Assembly (NCBI RefSeq): GCF_010183535.1
Contig: NC_071333.1
Coordinates: forward strand, 16,924,587 to 16,988,586
Direction: 5' to 3'
Length of the DNA: 64,000 nt
Source of the DNA: Caenorhabditis remanei
Lineage: Eukaryota; Nematoda; Chromadorea; Rhabditida; Rhabditidae
Part shown: positions 23,847 through 33,561 of the stretch, in pieces
How positions within the stretch are numbered: position 1 is the first letter of the stretch
Layout of the letters: each line of letters starts with the position of its first letter
Translations under genes and position numbers: made by a program
Notes under the pieces: generated by a model
Told to the model about the DNA's origin: nothing
Seen by the model: only the letters and a program-made list of their open reading frames with translations
Databases searched by the model: none

Positions 23847-26366
23847 CCGATCCTTCCTTTTTCAATGTTCTCTCATTTGTTTCCTGGTCAAAATGTTTTT
23901 TTGTAACATATTAAGCTAACTCGCATTCATCTTTAATCCATATCTGCTTTCCATCCAAATTATTGTATTTTGAACCCATTTTATTCCTAGATCTCGTGCT
24001 TCCCAGATGCCTTCAACACTTTTTCCGCGTGGTTTACTTGATCTTAAGCGTTTTGATGTGCTGAGTCTCGCCGTTGTTGTTCTCAAAACTTTTTTTATCT
24101 GAAATTTTTTGCTACTTTTAAGTTTCTTAAAATAAAAATCGAATTTTACCCTTTCACCCTGGTATTGTGAATAAAATCATTTTGGTAAATTTTACTCGTT
24201 TATTTCTAATTTTGAGAATATCTTATAGGACATTTTGGAAAGCACAATAGGAGAAGTTAACATCAAATCTCACTCATCATTTAATTGGACATTGTCGTTC
24301 GGAGAAAGTCCTCCCATTTTTCTGTTCAATGTGTGGGAATCTGTTTTCAACGCTGTTTAGGTGTAGGCTCCTTGAAACTTGATACGCCTCTTCTCAATGA
24401 GCAAAAACAGAAAAGAGTGGTGTTTATTTAACCCTGATTAGCTAAATCGGCCATGCGTGCCCGCTCCCTAACTCGTGCCGTCAAAAATTTGTTCTTTTTT
24501 TGTCTCCGGAACAGTTAGCGCAGCAAGAAAACATGATAATAATTTCGATAACTTCTGAGTTGCAACGGGAAAGGTCGGCCGGGCCAAAATTAGAATTGAA
24601 CGATGAGTTGTGGTTGAAGTTTCCGTGTCGTCTTTCTCAAACGTAGGAGTCAATTTCGGAATCCCCTTAACTGTTCTTCACGTCCTTGCAATTTTGCTGT
24701 GATTTAATGTTTTACCTGCTCTCCACCTGTCTCTTACTGTCATCTTAGCGACTCAGATGCCGTGAGGAACATGTGCCGAGCAGGGAATGGAAACTACCAT
24801 GGTAATGCGTATGCTGATAAAATTATTCAGGTATACAGTACGCTGGTGGTTCGGAAGCATTATTGTGACGAAGTGGTTAGGTGGACCGGGTTTTAGAGTC
24901 CCGTAACCGCCTCAAACCCTGAGCTGTTGTAGCCATTTTTATTAGAGTGCAATGGCCGATGAATGATCGGAGTTGGCGATCGGGTTGACTGGTACTTGGC
25001 TTGTCCGCGAGCCTTCTCTTCTCACGCATGGCCAGAAAATCACCCCTTATACGGAAGGAAGAGATACTCCAAGGTAGGAAGCGAAGTGATCGTGTTGGCA
25101 TTTGTTGTATCGTTGACTTGATGCTGATTGTCCGACGACGAGTTGGTGTTGTGGGAGACGACGGAAGAAGTCGCCCATCCATTGAGTCCGTTTTGAGGAA
25201 CGACTGAAAAGCGGGCGCCGCTTTCCAAGTTGGTGCGGTGGTTTTTCCACTCATGGGAAAGTTCCAGAAGGTTGCGGCAAGATATTTGTTTCACACCAGA
25301 TAAAAAAATTGGCGGAAACGTTTTTTACTGATTAAACTAAACTTTGATGTATTGAAGCTATTTTGTTCCAAATTTTCAAACATTTCGTTTGTTTTGTGCA
25401 GGAAGCGTGAAATGAAGTGCACCAAATTTACATGATTTTGGAGTTTGGTGAAGCGCACTGCTCGTACCTCTGATTTCAGGTCCCCTACACAAATGTTCTC
25501 AACAGCGCGAAAATTATAACAAACATATCTGCCAAGTTTAATAATTTATTCAAATGGCTCTCGTGTACATTTTTGATGGAATAACTTACTCATGTTACCC
25601 TCCAACTTTTACAAAAAGTTTGGTATACATGCTCTCTCGAATATTAATGTTATCTGCTTAAACCTATAATGAATTCAATTTTTTCTAAGCAAGAACAGCT
25701 CGTCCCGCCCCATGCAGCCACGTCAATTCTCATTTTAGCGCTGTATTCAGTTTTCGAACCCACCCTATTTTAAGAGAGAACATCTGGAATTTGTGACTTT
25801 TTCATTTCATACAGAAGCAAACCATTATTGTTTTTGTTTTCATAGGCAGTTTTCGTTTGGCCCACTGCACGCGAACGTGTTGCGCAAGTGCGCTCTGCCT
25901 CGCTTCGATGAACCGTTTGCCGTGCTATTTGAACCTCTGCGTATGGTCCTCTTCATTGATTGTTTTGCGAACCGAGGGCCCAACGGCACCCGTCCTCCTC
26001 TCACAGTGTACAGTGCAATGGGGAGTGCACACCCTTCATTCTTTTCGCCTCATGTTCTCTGTCTGCGTCTCTTTTCTCTCGTTTTCCTTGTTTTTCATGA
26101 GTTTTGGTTTTATCGTTAGTTTGGTAGTTTTTACTTATTTTTTGCAGTCATTTCTCCGAAAACGTTTTATTCATCTGGCTTTCCAATTGAAACGCTTGAA
26201 ATTTGGTATCCGCTCTCTGATTAATCTGTAAATCATTCGTAATTTAAATGAAAGTAAGACTTTCAAAAGATTTGTGTCATGATTACCGATTCGTGAAAAA
26301 CCTCCTCCCACTCTTATTTATTACCATTATTTGTTTTTTTCAGGGTTTACTAGCACAAAATCACCG
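23847..26366. other. Intergenic between copies D and E
   Basis: The 3' flank of D (to about 24320) matches the 3' flank of E (27420-27900), including AGATCTCGTGCTT and GTGCTGAGTCTCGCCGTTGT. A segment at about 24361-24480 repeats the copy C upstream flank (20423-20530). About 24850-25295 is a GC-richer stretch with no counterpart in block D (see separate entry). From 25292 the upstream flank of E repeats that of D. Confidence 0.6.
24877..25294 (-). other. Possible decayed coding fragment inserted between D and E flanks
   Basis: Two overlapping minus-strand frames stay open here. One runs 25040-25294 and reads serine/asparagine/threonine-rich residues (SSVVSHNTNSSSDNQHQVND) before a stop. The other runs 24877-25254. 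The base composition is higher in GC than the flanks, and the stretch interrupts otherwise duplicated sequence. No family is recognised; it could be a degraded exon from elsewhere or chance. Confidence 0.25.
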
Positions 26367-27396
26367 ATGCCAAAACAACTTCAACCTCAGAAACAAGAGA
26401 ACGTCACTAAGAAGGAAGAGAAAACCGCCAAGAAGGACATGAACGTCCCCAAGAAATGCTGTCCAGCGGTTCCCCAGCATACGATGACCGTCGATGATTC
26501 GTGGATTGAAAACCTCAGAGCAGTGTTCAACACCGAAAAGGTTGTCACAACAACTGAACAGAAAGGTTTCCTTTTTGGGCCAAATCCTCATTTGGAAGGC
26601 ATTAGTCTTGCTGTCTTCATGCGCACCAAGATCTTTGACACAGCAGTTGAATCATACATAACACAACGAGATGCTATGCTCAAGAACTCCTCATGCCCAC
26701 GGAAAATTCAGTTTTCCCGGAAGATGGCATGTGAGGAGGCGAAAAAGTTTATTCAAAGAATGATTAACAGCGCCGTTAACACTTCCCGATCTTTCTTCAA
26801 GAAGGAAATTGTCAGTCTCCTGGAGACTCGTATTGGTCAGAATGTAAGTTGAATGTTTGAAATTTAATTAGATTCATATAGCAATCTTGCAGCTTGCCAC
26901 CGAGTTCGAGGAGTATTTCATCAACTTGTGCAAGCAAGAAGATCGTGCCAGATACGGAGGAGTGGCGAATGTAAAAGAAGAGGTTCCCTCTGGAAAAAAC
27001 GACATCTCGGATGGATCAGAATCCGAACCCAGCTCAGATGAGGAGGCGGAGAATGCGCCAAAAATGAGCGAAGAATTGAGGCTTAAAATTCAAAAAATGG
27101 TGAGTTAAGCCTAGTGTCAAATATTTAAAATTGTTAAAATCAACTTATTTCAGTATGCCTCCCTTCCTCCTCAACACGAGCTGGTATATCCGCCACTACT
27201 ACCTCCTGGAACACTCCGTATTCCAATCGGTGGTTTTGCCAAGTGCCAATGTAAAGAAGGCTGCGAATTTGAGTTGCCGGAACCAGCCTACCGCATTCTG
27301 AGCAGAGAAGAACTTGCTGAGTTCTGGCTGATTATATCTGGAAAAGATACGGAGAATATCAAAAGTGCGAAATCTTTCGGGAGAAAAGGTCGCTGA
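26367..27396 (+). CDS. CxCxxxC-family protein, copy E, 308 aa
   Basis: Three exons (26367-26843, 26893-27099, 27154-27396) join in frame to 308 aa. Function is not recognised. The start MPKQLQPQKQ is lysine/glutamate-rich. The middle has DDSWIENLRAVFNTEKV, ISLAVFMRTKIFDTAVESY and AKKFIQRMINSAVNTSRSFF, likely helical. Exon 2 begins LATEFEEYFINLCKQED and then becomes acidic/serine-rich (SDGSESEPSSDEEAENAP). Exon 3 is YASLPPQHELVYPP, a proline-rich stretch, then LRIPIGGFAKCQCKEGC, FELPEPAYRILSREELAEFW and a basic end. There is no signal peptide or membrane segment. A TTTTTTCAG lies about 25 nt before the ATG and may be a trans-splice acceptor. It is the intact sister of pseudogene D, and both intron positions are conserved with copy C. 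Confidence 0.85.
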
Positions 27397-28034
27397 GGAA
27401 CGTATCAAACACTTTACGACATGTTTTTTTCTTCCTAACCAATCTTCCCTTTCTCGATGTTCTCTCATTTGTTTCCTGGCCAAAATTTTATTTTTTGTTA
27501 CGTATGAAGCATATTCTCATTTATCTTTCATCCATATCTGCTTTCCATCCAAATTTTTGTATTTTGAACCCATGTTATTCCAAGATCTCGTGCTTTCCAG
27601 ATGCCTTAAATACTTTTCCGCGTGTTTTACTTGCTATTAAGCGTTTTGATGTGCTGAGTCTCGCCGTTGTTGCCCTTAAAACTTTTTTGATCTGAAAATC
27701 TTTGCAACTTTAAAATAATCAAGTTTTGCCCATTTACCTTGGTATTGTGAATAAAATGATTTAGTTAAATATCACTCGTTTACTTCAAATTTTCAGACCA
27801 TCTCAGAAGGAATAGGACATTCCAGACAGAACAATAAGAAAAGATTACATCAAATCTCACTCACCTTTTAATTGCGCATTGTAGAACGTTGACATTTTCC
27901 GTTCAGAGAAAGTCCTCCCCTTTTTCTGTGCCGCACTCACAAAAAAAGACACCCCGCCGCACACTCTATCCTCACACTCCCTCACTCCAGCAAATACTGC
28001 GAGTATCGATTGAAAGCGTCGCGAGTAGTGAAGA
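27397..28034. other. Intergenic between copy E and the HP1 gene
   Basis: 3' flank of E, duplicated from or to the 3' flank of D, up to about 27920. The remaining 110 bp, starting CGCACTCACAAAAAAAGACA, is the HP1 gene's 5' flank. No other gene seen. Confidence 0.5.
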
Positions 28035-29232
28035 ATGTCAAGGAGAAATCCGGTCAGAAATGCTCGTTCCACTTCAAGATATTCGGATTTGAACGAACCA
28101 AAATCGGAATTTGGACAAGTAGTGAGTTTTTTGAATTTTAATTGCTTTTTTGAATTTAAAACCTTTTTATTTCAGCCCGACTGCAATTTGTTCGTCGTCG
28201 AGAGAATTCTGAACAAAAGAACCACTCGTAATGGACCTGAGTTCCTTATTAAGTGGAAGGTTTGTTGAGAGAAACACTTGTTATTTTATTTCTATTATTC
28301 TTTTCAGGGGTTCCCGGAGACTGACAGCAGTTGGGAGCCTAGGAAGAACCTTCAATGTGACCGGATTATTGAAGAGTACGAGCGAATGGCTGCGAGGGTT
28401 ACTGGCCGTCGCCCTCAGTCACCCACCTATGAAAGACCTTATGAGACACGGAGAGGATATGGCTTCATTCGTGGTGACACATCTCAACCATCGACTTCTG
28501 CCGCTTCTGCACCTTCTAAACAACCACATGTTGATTGGGTCGGCAAGTCGGTGGTTCATATTCTTGGAATGACGAAGGCTCCTGGAACCATGCACTTCCT
28601 GTGCAAAATGAACGACGGCTCGGTCACTCTTGTCCCAGATCATATTGTTCATGAACGGTGAGTAATTTTGTTTGGATAAGGTTATTACATGAAAATAGGT
28701 TACTGCTCACCAAAGCTGTGCGGAAAAAAGACGGTAGTAAGACGTTTGTTTCGACAGCATGAAGCTGACTGCGATAAGACAAAGTAAATTAGTTGTATTG
28801 AAGGTAAAACTTCCCATCGTGCATAAAAAATCGAACATTTTACTTATTTGGAACCAGTACACCTAAAAAGCAGCTGAATTTCGTAGCTGAAAGTCGGAAG
28901 TTGGAAGTGGAAACTTTTTCAGGTCCACTGGTACCAAAAGAGTAAAATGTTGGAATTATTATTTTTGAAGGGTAGTTATTCCTTCAATACAACTAATTTA
29001 TTTTTTTCCTACTGCTGTCAGGTACACATTTTCTAATATACTTTACTTCTCACTTCCCTATTTACTGTTCTGCTGTTCAGATTGTTGGGGTTGAGCATCT
29101 GTAAATTTTCTAGCTGAAATTCATTCAAAGGAAACAAAGCATACTTTTCGTTACAGATTCCCTAACCAGTCGATCAAATTCTACGAATCAAGACTTGTTA
29201 TCAGTAGTAAAACTTTTGCACCAATCAAATGA
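28035..29232 (+). CDS. hpl-1: HP1-type heterochromatin protein (chromodomain plus chromoshadow)
   Basis: Four exons (28035-28121, 28176-28259, 28308-28657, 29157-29232) give 198 aa, close to worm HPL size. A basic N terminus (MSRRNPVRNAR) leads to the chromodomain at about 30-80. The aromatic-cage residues fit: F in LFVVERIL, W in FLIKWKGF, and W in DSSWEPRKNL. A serine-rich hinge follows. The chromoshadow domain at about 128-190 ends IVHERFPNQSIKFYESRL, very like the VIKFYEERL end of HP1. HP1 proteins read methylated H3K9 and dimerise through the shadow domain in the nucleus. The last intron (about 500 bp) carries a foldback element. The symbol is inferred: hpl-1 is X-linked like asp-4 in C. 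elegans, while hpl-2 is on III. The family call is secure. Confidence 0.85.
28770..29015. mobile_element. Foldback element, second family, copy 1 (in HP1 intron 3)
   Basis: Arms AAATTAGTTGTATTGAAGG and CCTTCAATACAACTAATTT are inverted. The core contains GGAACCAGTACACCTAAAAA, CAGCTGAAT and AGTCGGAAGTTG. Reverse-complemented, the same order is found at about 61365-61600. Confidence 0.7.
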
Positions 29233-29738
29233 TTGTACTGCCAGTCAGCAAATGCTACATCAACGTCATAAAATTCAAGTCACCAGTACAAAACACCACC
29301 ATGAAGCTTTACATCTTTTCTCTATGTATTTTTTTAATTGTCAGTCTCTAACCTATGTTGTGATATTTATTAATTTTTTTAATAACAGCAAATTTTTCAA
29401 AACTTTAAATTCATTCTCAAAGAAAATCTTATGCAACAACGTTGCGGCAATTCTCTTATGTCGCGTACAAGCAACTGACCACCGCTTTCAAAACATTTCC
29501 TCTTCACATCACGTGGAAGCATGAGATACTAGTGACAGTTTGATAAATTGATACCCAAACGTCACTGATGACCACGTTGCCTCTCTTACAATGTTCATTG
29601 CCGACGCAACATTTTTTTTATGCGAAAAGAAGGATTTTTTGATCTCCTTTCTGTTTTTTCGTATTATATCGTTCTGTGTTATAATGCTGGATATTAGAAG
29701 AAAAAAGTCTGTTCAAACACTTTATTAAAGTACTCAAT
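29233..29738. other. Intergenic between convergent HP1 and GPI-protein genes
   Basis: AT-rich 3' flanks. An open frame on the plus strand at 29195-29524 overlaps the end of the HP1 gene in another frame and has no motif. Nothing else recognised. Confidence 0.4.
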
Positions 29739-30900
29739 TCACTTAAACCACTGAATTCCAAGTGTCACTGTCATCGCTAGAAGAATGCTAACAGAAGTCG
29801 CATTGTCCGGTTTCTTGACCACTGGCAGAAATGAAACTTGATTGCCTGAAACATTTTGAACTATCAAATTTTGTTATCACCCTCGTTATAAGTTGCAAAT
29901 GCGCGATGAAAGATGAAATAAACTCACTACACTGACACAAAATGCCGGTTGGTGTGAAGTTTGCGGGGTTAATGCGAACCAAGTTGAATCCCTAGAATTT
30001 TGGCAGTAAGAGGAAAAGTGAAACTTAATTTCATTTTTTCTAGTTAAAACTCACAACAAAAGCTCCTTGTACAACATCACATGGTTCAGTAGCATCCCCC
30101 ATGCCAGCAGTTGTAGTTTTATTTTCCAACCGGGACCACCAATTCCATTTCGACGAACAACCCTCTCTTTCTAAACTAAGCAACATACTGTGATCTTGCT
30201 AAAAACAATTTTCTCGTTCTATTATGTTCAAAAGAACCGTTGTTACCATTCGAATTCCGTATTGAATATAGTAACCTAGCAGATCCACGTCGGAGATTAC
30301 GGCCAGTTGACACGAAGTAGCTGAATTCAAAAAATCGTTTATCGTAACGCGAGATCTGGTGCTGATCTATTGGTCACATACGATTTTTAGGTGAGAATAG
30401 AATCTATTATTTTCTTGTAAGTAGACTCACGATGTATTTTACTGAACAGAAGTTCACATCTTTCTGGAATTGTGTAGTTCCCGGTTTCATCTTGGACCCC
30501 GGCGTATATTGAACACTGCTCGGCTGCGAAATATGTATGAACACCTTCCGTTTCGCTGAACTTCTTGCATACCTGGAATTGAACATTTGATTTTTGCCAG
30601 ATTGGTTGCCTAGAAGTTTTTTATTTGATTTTGACTGATGTTTAGTTGTAATGTTTCAGAATTGAATAAGTAATACTGATCTTGATAATATCCGAATAAA
30701 AATACACTCTCAAAACTTTTTTCCTTCCAGTAGGCAGGTTTAATGAAAGATTTTTGATTTTAATTTCTTTATCGAGTTGATAAGTTTTAAAGATTCCAAC
30801 TTACCTCACATAAAGTGTTATTTTCACCACAAGTAAAACCATGACAAAGGTCAATACATAGGAATAAAAGTTGAACAGACAAAAAGCTTGACAGCCGCAT
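29739..30900 (-). CDS. Secreted, probably GPI-anchored cysteine-containing protein, 208 aa
   Basis: Six exons (30805-30900, 30431-30572, 30247-30320, 30055-30198, 29928-29991, 29739-29845) sum to 627 nt with matching phases. The start at 30900 gives a signal peptide (MRLSSFLSVQLLFLCIDLCHG). The mature part has at least ten cysteines, including TCGENNTLCEVC, AAEQCSIYAG, ERCELL, SCQLAV, EGCSSKWNWW, EPCDVV and ILCQC, plus N-glycosylation sequons such as NYT and NKT. The end NATSVSILLAMTVTLGIQWF is a short hydrophobic tail with no basic cytoplasmic end, typical of a GPI-attachment signal. I do not recognise the family; a Ly6/uPAR-like or nematode-specific surface protein is possible. An alternative frame for the last exon would replace the hydrophobic tail, but it breaks the exon phase. 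Confidence 0.7.
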
Positions 30901-33561
30901 TTCAGTCTTCAAACTTTCGAATGTCAAATGGAAATGAAATCTTAGTCGAACTTTCGAAGCGAATATATAATTTACTTTCAGTGTTACTCGGGCAACCAAA
31001 CTTTTTTGCCCATTTCTAGAGAAACTCAATTATTTCTCTCATGCTCTTAAAAGTTGGGGCGTGTAACCTCATGTGCATAGTAAATCTCACGGCTCTTTTT
31101 AGTTTGGTTGCAGTGCTCCTGAATCATAGTCGTGGGCGGATCCGGATATCTGCATCCGGCGGAAATGAATGATGGAAAAGTCTAATAGCAAAAGTTTGTA
31201 GGGCGAAAAAAGAGAATTTGAAAACGGGGGTATTTCAGGATATTGGAAATCAGATAACTTGTCAAAATTCACCCCGGGTTCAAGAAAATGAAAATGAACC
31301 TATTTTTGACAAAATTTTTTGAACTAAAAAAAACTAACATTTAAAAAAATTAAATTTCTAAATGAATTACTAGCTTTCGATTGAATTCGGAAAAATAGTC
31401 AGAATTTTGACTTTCGGAAAAAAATTTCAAAAAATTTCAAAAAAATTTCGAAAGTTCCTCAAAAAATTTCGAAAGTTCCTCAAAAATTTTGTTCACTTTT
31501 TTTTGACCCGGCATGGCCCTGCCCGCGGTAAGTTTGGAAATGACATGTTATTTTTGGATAAACATGTTTTATGGACTGAAACGCTGAGTTTACTGTAAGT
31601 AGCAAAACTTTCGGCCAATTGGGAAAAATGACTGCGAGTTTAAGCAATTGAGAAACTGTAGAGCTGAAATAGTAAGCAACCAATTTTTAAACTAAAATGT
31701 CCCATTAACCATTCAAATATAGTTGCATAAACACTCTTTTTTACTTTTGCTCAATTTTAGTACTTTTTGTTTTCAGTGGTCACAGTTTTGAAACCTCAGT
31801 ATGTGAAAGTGCAGACATCGAACCCACTTTGCACCGCCTTACTAAAATTTACGTTGTGCTGTGAGTTGTGTTTTTCTGACTCGATTTTCAACAAGATTTA
31901 AAAAAAAACAGGAAATTTGTCTTCAACTGACAGGAATCGACAAAACTTCTGGCATCCATCCAACTTTCTCGACCACTGCAATTTACATCCGTAAACAACA
32001 CGTGTCTGTCAAAGAGAAACAAAGTTCCAGTGTCCTCAATTTTATCTTCAACTACAACATTCTTCAGTGTTGACTTTTCATTCCCCTCCATTTCTCTTTT
32101 TCTCTCAGGACGTTTCATTCAAAGAATAGGCAGGCACGCTGGTTTTGTTGTAGTATTGCGTTTGTTTACAAAATCGCAAAAATGCGAATTGCGATAAAAG
32201 AGTGATGAGAAGGAATCAAATGAAACGAGGGTGAGGGAGGAGCGGTACGCAACATTGTAGGTATGGTGGTTAGTAAAAAAGATGATATTTTTTCATTTTT
32301 TTTCAAATATTTGTTCTATGTTGTTTTAGTAACAGTTTTCGGTCACTCTCGGAATAATGTCAGAGAACGATGGGAGAGGAGGAGAAGGACTGAAATGGAA
32401 AAGAGAAACAAGAATAGGATAAGCCCAAGATGTTTGGTGTCTTTTTTTGTAGGAACATATGGAGTTTCAAGTGTAGTCTTCACTTTTTTCCCCACTTTTT
32501 GGGAGGAAACACATTGACAGTTATGTTCCTTCAAGCCGGGAACTTCATGGTCTTAAAGTTCCATTTTTGCGTTTATGTTTTGAAAAATATAGTGTTTTTA
32601 ATATGGAATTTTTTTAGGAGGAAAAAAAAGAGTTATGTTCCGTCAAGTCGGAAACTTTATGATCTTGAAGTTCTATTTTTTGAGTTTATGTTTTTGGAAA
32701 AAAAAACATTTTGCTATTATTCTACTAACTATATTTTCCAAGTTTATATAACATTTGCATCCAAAATTTCGAAGATGCGACTTTTTTTAACGCTTTGAAA
32801 CTCAAAGCGTTTTCTCATGCGAAATAAAAATTTGTGTACACTCGTTGTCGCAATTCGACCTTCTCTCTCATTACACAGATTGCGTAGGACACATTTTAGA
32901 ACGTTCGGGATCTAGTCGAGAGATACGAAGACCCTGCGGAGAACATGGTCATCTCCTCTCGACTAATACCAAATAAGAGGTCCGCTGGTCCTTTTCATCG
33001 CATCGTCTCCTTCTTCTCTTTCATTAACCTATTATCTTTTTTCCCCTTTTCTTGCCCTTCTTCTTCTTTTTCATCTTATTCTTTCTTTTCTGCCTACTCT
33101 TCAGTCTGGTTTGCGTGTCCTGTCAATAGCACGTGCAGTCTATTTTCTCTCTTTTCTATTCAGCCTACTGCACCGTTTTTAGTCTCGCGCCCTCTTGCTC
33201 TTCCTTACTATTTTTTTATACCCGAGGGGCACCTTTTGGTCGACCACCAACTGCTGTGGCGAGGGATTTGTTTCCCTGTGGGAATTCGGTTTACGTGATT
33301 TTCAATTAGAGGGTGTAATAAGAGCAGGATGATAATGAGAGAGTATGAAAATAAGATAATTGAATAATAGAGTAATACTGGATTATAATAATTTGAGGTT
33401 TCCCCCATCTGTCGTCCTTCTTGTTTATTGGGTTCAATTTGTGTTTGCTCTTTTTCTGACTACAATATTCCGATCCTTTGTACTTTGTTAGTCTGGTTTT
33501 TCTTTTGAATTTTGAGTTTCATGATCAAAACAAAACATCTTATTTTCAGTAAGGCCAATTG
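30901..33561. other. Intergenic region upstream of the nuclear receptor
   Basis: Holds a GC-bounded repeat-like segment (about 31270-31525), simple A/T-rich stretches and a CT-rich region at about 32990-33130. A partial internal repeat (AGTTATGTTCCNTCAAGYCGG, then TTTATGTTTT) occurs at about 32518-32585 and 32632-32695. Open frames of 60-120 codons across these are low-complexity and not called. A TTTTCAG precedes the nuclear receptor ATG at 33543-33549. Confidence 0.45.
31270..31525. repeat. GGCCCGG-bounded repeat-like segment, degenerate copy
   Basis: Starts near CCCCGGGTTCAAG and ends near GACCCGGCATGGCCCTGCCC, with an AT-rich core full of AAAATTTC runs. The core includes a doubled CGAAAGTTCCTCAAAAA unit. 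It resembles copies at 3.5 and 4.7 kb in layout but shares less exact sequence. Confidence 0.45.

Noticed and set aside
29788..29982. Alternative last exon of the GPI-type protein ending in GQCDFC
   Set aside because: That reading ignores a good intron (GTGAGT to TTTCAG) and the exon phase; the spliced reading gives a typical GPI tail.
32945..33298. A 117-codon serine/phenylalanine-rich open frame
   Set aside because: It is a CT-rich low-complexity stretch in the nuclear receptor upstream region with no splice or motif support.
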